From assembly GCA_011800805.1 (NCBI GenBank), contig MPNW01000054.1, positions 119,350 to 183,349 on the forward strand: a stretch of 64,000 bases of DNA, read 5' to 3'. Made by a program: the position numbers and the translations under genes. Shown one piece after another: positions 59,101-64,000 of this stretch. Source of the stretch: Hirudo medicinalis (Eukaryota > Annelida > Clitellata > Hirudinida > Hirudinidae). The notes under the pieces are model-generated. The model was not told the origin of the DNA and did no database searches. It was given only the letters and a program-made list of their open reading frames with translations. Position 1 is the stretch's first letter; every line of letters starts with the position of its first letter.

Positions 59101-60380
59101 ATGATTGGATGAGGAGTCTGACGTGTGACAAGATGAATGCAATCCACACCACTAGGCAGAGAATACCGGCGTTGCACAGGGTCAATGACCTTGACAATTG
59201 AATAATCAATTAGGTTTATTTAAATATCACTCTGTGAATATTTAAGCGCAGCTCACTGATTTGATTGGATGAGCTTTAAGAAAAATTGGACTCAATAAAT
59301 TAACTAATCACAAAATTAAGTCAAGTAAACTCGGAACGTTTTGATCTTAAAATAGTCAAAAATAAAACCTTGACTTTCCCTTCCTAGAATCTCTGCCATT
59401 GCACCAAAGACACGAAAATCTGAAGAGACAAGCCACCACCAGAGTGTACATGGTGACGTATACAGTAACGAAGATGACGTAGTAGGCGCTGCGACACGTG
59501 GTTGGCTGGATTTGAAATGATGGAGAACCGTCTTCAACGGCATAGCTCAGCAGGGTGACGGGCACCAAGGAGAATACGTAGATGACGTCGGCAAACGATA
59601 CATTTAGCAGCATGAGGTTTTGGCCTGGGTGAGAAAAGCAGATTTTTTTTGTAAAATTGAAGTCGGATAAATTATCGAGAGCAAAATGTAAACAAATCAA
59701 AGCGCATGCATGCGTGTGGTTCCGTCTTGATAAGAAAAAAATCAATTTCGCCTTGAAATGTGATCTCTTTCTACAAGGTCTGTTCAGATGATCCAGCAGT
59801 TTCTTAGAAGTTGGCGCATACGTGGCCAAGTAAATATATGCAAAGATAATTTTTTTTCAAATACATACGGTTAAAATTTTAATTTAAACGAATCAATTTA
59901 TTATAATTCTAAGACCTTTAAAAAGATTCAAAACGCACCCGTTCTAAGTCTCCTTGACGACACGAACGAGACAAAAACAAAAGCGTTCCCTATGAGCGAG
60001 ATGAGTCCGAAAATGATGAGCAGCGTCGGGACCAGATATTGGTCGCTCTCAGAGTCGAATATGTACCAACACTTCTCCTTGGGGAAGAAGAAATCTGACG
60101 AATTCCTGTCCATCTGGAAGATTTTCGCCGGATTAAAGTCGCGGTGATGGTAGCGATGGAGGAACGAGTTATCGCTGCCGATGGGTATGTCCTCGGGATC
60201 CAGGACTGGGGGTAGTTTGGACTGATCTAGGTTCATGATGGCATAAACGCGGTCAGGGTCCAACTTCAACGAAGGAACGGTCTTGAAGGTCGTGCTGGAT
60301 TTGAGAGGAGATTCGGTCTTGAAGCGATTGGATGGAAACATTCGGACGGCATCTTCCGGAGAGTAATCGTCATCTGCCAT
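56191..60380 (-). CDS. Atypical class A (rhodopsin-like) GPCR, peptide-receptor type
   Basis: Seven-helix plasma-membrane receptor, perhaps related to allatostatin-A/galanin receptors. Exons (5' to 3'): 59939-60380 (ATG), 59414-59624, 58979-59189, 56191-56805; 1479 nt, 492 residues, phases consistent. A long about 120-residue N-terminus has NSS. TM1 holds the conserved Asn (LISLIGNAFVF), TM2 the Asp (NVSFADVIYVF), TM3 starts with the disulphide Cys (CRSAYYVIFVTVYVTMYTLV). TM6 has CWLP. TM3 ends CLFRFS where SLDRF is expected, so the Asp of the DRY motif is Phe. TM7 has CSTGFIYCGL where N-P-x-x-Y is expected, so NP is TG. The second intracellular loop is very short in this model (FRFSSLTLCNAG), so a small phase-2 exon between 59190 and 59413 may be missing. 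Cysteines in extracellular loop 2 are present. Confidence 0.88.
57696..57800. repeat. Microsatellite (ATC/ACC)n
   Basis: About 100 bp of catcatcat/caccat triplets in the long GPCR intron. The poly-His reading frame is an artefact. A second ATC run lies at 58175-58222 in the same intron. Confidence 0.9.
58755..58905 (+). mobile_element. Retroposon tail with GCGCTATAT motif and (TAAA)n end
   Basis: Contains AAGCGCTATATGAATGGTTG, AGCGCTTG and GGCGCTAAATAAATAAATAA, ending in (AAAT)n. The GCGCTATATAAAT-type tail also occurs at 63144-63156 in an element with polymerase III boxes, so I call both members or relatives of one SINE/LINE tail family. It lies in the GPCR intron. Confidence 0.5.
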
Positions 60381-61875
60381 CCTCGTGTTTTAAGATCCTC
60401 AAAATGTCTTGTGATGCTGACGATGAAAGTATTACACTTCTTTTCACCTTGTGTAGATGCAGGGGACTAGCGTGGCCTGATAGTGATGCCGATGGTTATT
60501 GCCGAGATCTTTGTCCGATAAGGATTATGCTTCTTTTGTTGCCGATGCTAACCAGACTCATTATCGGAGCATAAAGATATCTGTAAAAGATGTCAAGAAT
60601 GAAATGCTACTTGATGTTTTATTGAAATAAAAGTCGTTCTGACGAAGCAGTAGGCAGTCACCGCAAGTCTTACCGCTACTCGTTGCTCTCCATCACCATC
60701 ATCATCATCATCATCATCATCGTCATCATTATCAATTATCATCACCATCATCGTCATCCCCTCTTCAACAACTACAAAGCGCCAATAAAACGATTGACGA
60801 CAACAACAACAAACTCCGGCCAATAACAGCGTCATTAATGGCGGTCAATAAACGCACCGTAAAACTAAATCCATGCCAGCGATTGGTTAGGTGCACCTAG
60901 GAAGAAGCTCATAAAACGGCCATCAAAGACATCAACGCAGAAGAACATAAAAGGCTTCAATCCTGTGATCCATGGTTCTTGTTTATCGCTAGCACCACAT
61001 ATCCCCTTCCATCTGCACAATCATTATCATCGTCGTCGTCTTCAGGGGTCAATCCAAAATGAAGAAAAGCCGTAACGGAGATGAACCAAAACGTAGATAC
61101 GACAGAAAGAAAGATTCAATTTTGATTAGGACAACAATTGTTTTATGGACAAAACGAGTTGAGTTATCGATCCAGGGTAGGGTTGGAGTTAACAGGGGCT
61201 TTCGTTTTTTGAGAATTTCGGACAATTCAAAAAAGATTCGATTGTTGATAAATAAAAAGGACGTCGTCGTTATTTCTTGGAAATTTACTCACACAACTGC
61301 CGAAATGATTCCACTAGCAAATTTCTTACATTTTTCACATGGATGCCATTTGCAGAATTCGATCACATTTCCTTTCTAAATTTTCCTACAGGATGTCACT
61401 GGACTTTAAATCGATAGCTTCCGTTTATAAGTCAGGAAGTAAGTCTCCAATGGCAGAGTCAAAAGGATTTTCGAAGCTCCAGATCAGAGAAACCATCATG
61501 GAATTGCTTTTTAAAACTAGATACGATTTCTTGAGCACACAAACACAGAAAGGTAGTCTCAGCTTCTTGGTTATATTTGTCACATAGTGCAATGAAAGAA
61601 TCAGCAGCTTGATAACTTATTTTCAATCAGTGTCAATTTCTGATGAAAAGCTTTCACCTTGTACAAATCACAGAAGTAGTTTCAGTTTAACTCCGTATTC
61701 GAAAATTGAAATCATTGAGATGCATGGTTAGATCTCCTGAAAAGTCTAATTTCCAGAGCCATTCGACACCATTCTTGTTTAAGAATATTTCAATCTCACT
61801 GCGAATCTAAAAAAATTGAGACATGATTTTCCCACAGCTAAGCCACTGAAGTATGCTAAGGTAGGTCTGGAAACT
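60381..61875. other. Upstream flank of the GPCR; no supported gene
   Basis: Includes an ATC microsatellite at about 60686-60755. Open frames at 61059-61379 and 61339-61587 have no family, splice or composition support. The GPCR promoter should lie in the left part. Confidence 0.4.
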
Positions 61876-61877
61876 AT

Positions 61878-61945
61878 TAGAGACCTTGGAGGTCCGCATC
61901 CGGCCCGCGGGTCGTACTTTGGAGACTCCTATTCTGCATCATTAA
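61878..61945. mobile_element. hAT-type terminal-region relic (tentative)
   Basis: The stretch GGTCCGCATCCGGCCCGCGG plus CTTTGGAGACTCC resembles the GC-rich subterminal sequence (CCGGCCCGCGGGCC...TTTGGAGACC) that I associate with non-autonomous hAT elements in many animals. No partner inverted repeat or target-site duplication was found. Confidence 0.35.
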
Positions 61946-62317
61946 ATTTCCCTCTCTTATTGTTATTTTTACTTAATAATTGTTAATCCTTCAGATCGGA
62001 ACATTCCAAATAGTATCAGTTTCATATAGGGCCAATCAGAGCTTTGAGGCCCGTCTGTCAAGTTATGTCAATTTTGGTAGCAATGGAAAAGCAAAACAAA
62101 AGGTCATGATTCAATTTTCGAGGCCCCATTCGAAGCAGAGGTCAGGGCCTGACCCTCCCCCATTTTAGGATTTTAGGTCCTAGGTTCATATCGTCTGCCC
62201 TTTTACAGCTCACCTGTTCCAGGCACCGATTCACCTGGTTGACCCCAACTTTACAACTCGTACATCTGCTCTGCTAACGTATTGCAGGTGCGCTTTTCGT
62301 GAACTCTATTTCCTACA

Positions 62318-62740
62318 ACGGTGATGATGCTGGCGTTGATGATGATGATGGCGACGATGATGATGACGATAACGATGATGATGAAGGTTGTGTTGGTGAT
62401 GATGATCATGGTGGCTTGGTTGGTTAAAGTCTCACCCAAAACTCGTCAGAAAATTAGGACGTCTTACATTACGACATTCGTCCCATCCATCATATCTACC
62501 GCAGCATCATCTTCGCCATCGCTATCATCACCATAAGGTTTTTATTTTACCGTCGTCATCATCGCCATGCTCACCGTAGAAATCGTTATCATCATCAACA
62601 TCCTTCTTCTCCTCCTCCTCCTCCTCCTCCTCCTCCTCCTCCTCATCATCATCATCATCACAACCACTACCATCACCATCATCATCACCGTCATCATCAT
62701 CACCATCGTCGTCGTCTTCTTCATCATCATCATCTCATTG
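62318..62740. repeat. Clustered GAT/ATC and CTC microsatellites
   Basis: GATGAT runs about 62325-62410, (CTC)n about 62610-62645, then ATC/GTC runs to 62740. Open frames here (poly-Met, poly-Arg, poly-Leu) are artefacts. Confidence 0.92.
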
Positions 62741-62919
62741 TTCGACGGTTAGCGTCCGAGAGACGCCACACGAGATCAGGATGATATTTCTTGGAAGAGA
62801 GTAATTGTAAGATGATTTATCTTTACCTTTTTTTGCACCTTTCACTCATCCATCCTAGCTTCGTCATAAATGTCATCTAAGGCAATAAGAACATGTTCAG
62901 GATGGATGTTATGCCTTCA

Positions 62920-63015
62920 GACGACGACGACGACGTTGACGATGATGGAGATGGTGCGGTGACGATGATAATGATTAAGCAGTGACGGTGATGATGATGA
63001 TGACGATAATGGTGG

Positions 63016-63070
<55 letters not shown>

Positions 63071-63115
63071 AATGATGATGATGATATGATGATGATGATG
63101 ATGATGGATGGTAGC
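62920..63115. repeat. (GAT)n microsatellite
   Basis: Almost 200 bp of gatgatgat with a few gac/aat interruptions, nearly perfect from 63013 to 63070. Next to the single ambiguous base at 63141. Confidence 0.93.
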
Positions 63116-63140
63116 AGAAACTAACTGTAAGTGCTACACT

Positions 63141-63269
63141 NATTTATATAGCGCTCCTTCCCAAGGGCGCTTGCGGCAGTGCAGGCTGGGTTTCGAACAC
63201 GACACATTACGACTGTTGCCATTACCGCCGTATGCAGGAACGTAACCCATTCGGCCCACCTGCACGCCT
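63141..63269 (-). mobile_element. tRNA-derived SINE
   Basis: On the minus strand an A-box-like GGTGGGCCGAATGGGTTACG (63241-63260) is followed by a B box GTTCGAAACCC (63188-63198), then a body ending GGAGCGCTATATAAAT. Pol III boxes at tRNA-like spacing with a LINE-like tail are the hallmark of a tRNA-SINE. The base at 63141 is N. Confidence 0.6.
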
Positions 63270-63952
63270 TCATAATACAAATTATATATTGTGATGTACA
63301 ATTATTACACATATTAATATTTTGTAACACAGCGCATCGTTAGATCAAAATCGAAAGTTAAACAAATTTAGACACGGCAAATTAATATTTTAATTATGCA
63401 ATTATATATTTCTCACAAATTGAATGCCAAATAATTGTAATTAACAATGTAAATGATTAAAGAATGTAAATAATAATAAATACATTATAATTAATAAATA
63501 TCAAATTTTTTTAAATCCATTTTTTTTTTACAATAAAAACATAAATCATAATTCAGTTCTCATCAAAGAATTTTCAATACTCTCTCTCTACAACCTTCTC
63601 TCTCCTCAGAATGCTATTTGACCAAACAAAGTGTTACCTTTCAACATGTTGGTCACCTATTTCCACCCCTAACTCAAGGTCGTCTCAACCAGGTGTAATT
63701 ACCAGGTGTTGTTGTTGTTGTTGTTTTTCTACCTCAGTTTGCTTCAACATCACTCAGATATTAATCACCTGGTCGACATAAATTACGCGATATTGAAACC
63801 TTATGAATAGAATCTGATGTAATTGTGATTAATTATTTGGTAATAACAGTGAATTTAATTAATTATTTTATAATAAATAGACTGAAATATTTGAAATGCG
63901 GCCTCTTGTGAAAGGATGAAATGTTGAAGCGTCCTCATAAAGAATATTTCGT
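63270..63952. other. AT-rich end region, nothing recognised
   Basis: Very AT-rich with short ATT/TAA runs and a GTT run at about 63709-63725. No coding signal. Confidence 0.4.
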
Positions 63953-64000
63953 TATTATTATTATTGTTGTTGTTGTTGTTGTTGTTGTTGTTATTATCAT
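63953..64000. repeat. Microsatellite (ATT)n(GTT)n at the window end
   Basis: ttattattatt then gttgttgtt running to the right edge. Confidence 0.9.

Noticed and set aside
61059..61379. 106-codon basic protein
   Set aside because: No homologue, no splice context, next to transposon debris and repeats.
62542..62752. Poly-Met/poly-Arg or poly-Leu membrane peptides
   Set aside because: Frames across CTC/ATC microsatellites.
63013..63070. CRISPR-like array
   Set aside because: Triplet GAT repeat without spacers, in an animal genome.

Overview
The window is animal nuclear DNA. Genes are split by GT-AG (and a few GC-AG) introns, the background is AT-rich, ATC/GAT and ATT/GTT microsatellites are common, and LINE tails and tRNA-derived SINEs are scattered through it. 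A single N (63141) marks it as draft assembly. The gene content fits a bilaterian invertebrate. A lophotrochozoan (annelid or mollusc) is my best guess, but that is inference.

Layout. (1) 77-1504 (+): 3' part of RSL24D1/RLP24, a 60S ribosome biogenesis factor. (2) 2023-8160 (+): an SHB-family SH2 adaptor. (3) 9.3-9.7 kb (-): a LINE tail. (4) 9997-12720 (-): an unrecognised 12-exon gene. (5) 14.7-15.9 kb: two tRNA-like SINE relics. (6) 16373-21906 (+): a nuclear receptor with a ligand-binding domain, no DNA-binding domain and three LxxLL motifs, resembling NR0B (DAX1/SHP). (7) 22970-31243 (-): complete 23-exon PFAS (FGAM synthase) of de novo purine synthesis. (8) 32111-34258 (+): an unrecognised Q/S/K-rich protein, divergent from PFAS. 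(9) 36007-40571 (+): a TTLL10-like tubulin glycylase, tail to tail with (10) a C2H2 zinc-finger gene, 40775-43355 (-). (11) A hAT-like relic and a small unrecognised gene, 44492-45432 (-). (12) 46149-47661 (+): a CFAP97/hemingway-domain gene with an RS-rich N-terminus. (13) 47904-53024 (+): two tandem genes encoding an RIIa-like docking domain followed by exon-sized 'IDxPPID..H..Y' modules, then a dead third copy near 53.8 kb. (14) 56191-60380 (-): an atypical class A GPCR. (15) 60.4-64 kb: mostly microsatellites and transposon pieces.

The gene models were built by hand by following splice sites and reading phase. PFAS, TTLL10, CFAP97, the GPCR, the receptor and the unknown 12-exon gene all close in frame. 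The zinc-finger gene closes only if one missing base is allowed. The SHB-like gene still lacks a linking exon.

The best candidates for something new are the 36-54 kb stretch and the DBD-less receptor. In the first, a tubulin glycylase, a CFAP97-domain protein and a tandem array of docking-domain genes with a repeated proline/aspartate module lie close together, which suggests an axoneme or sperm-flagellum neighbourhood.
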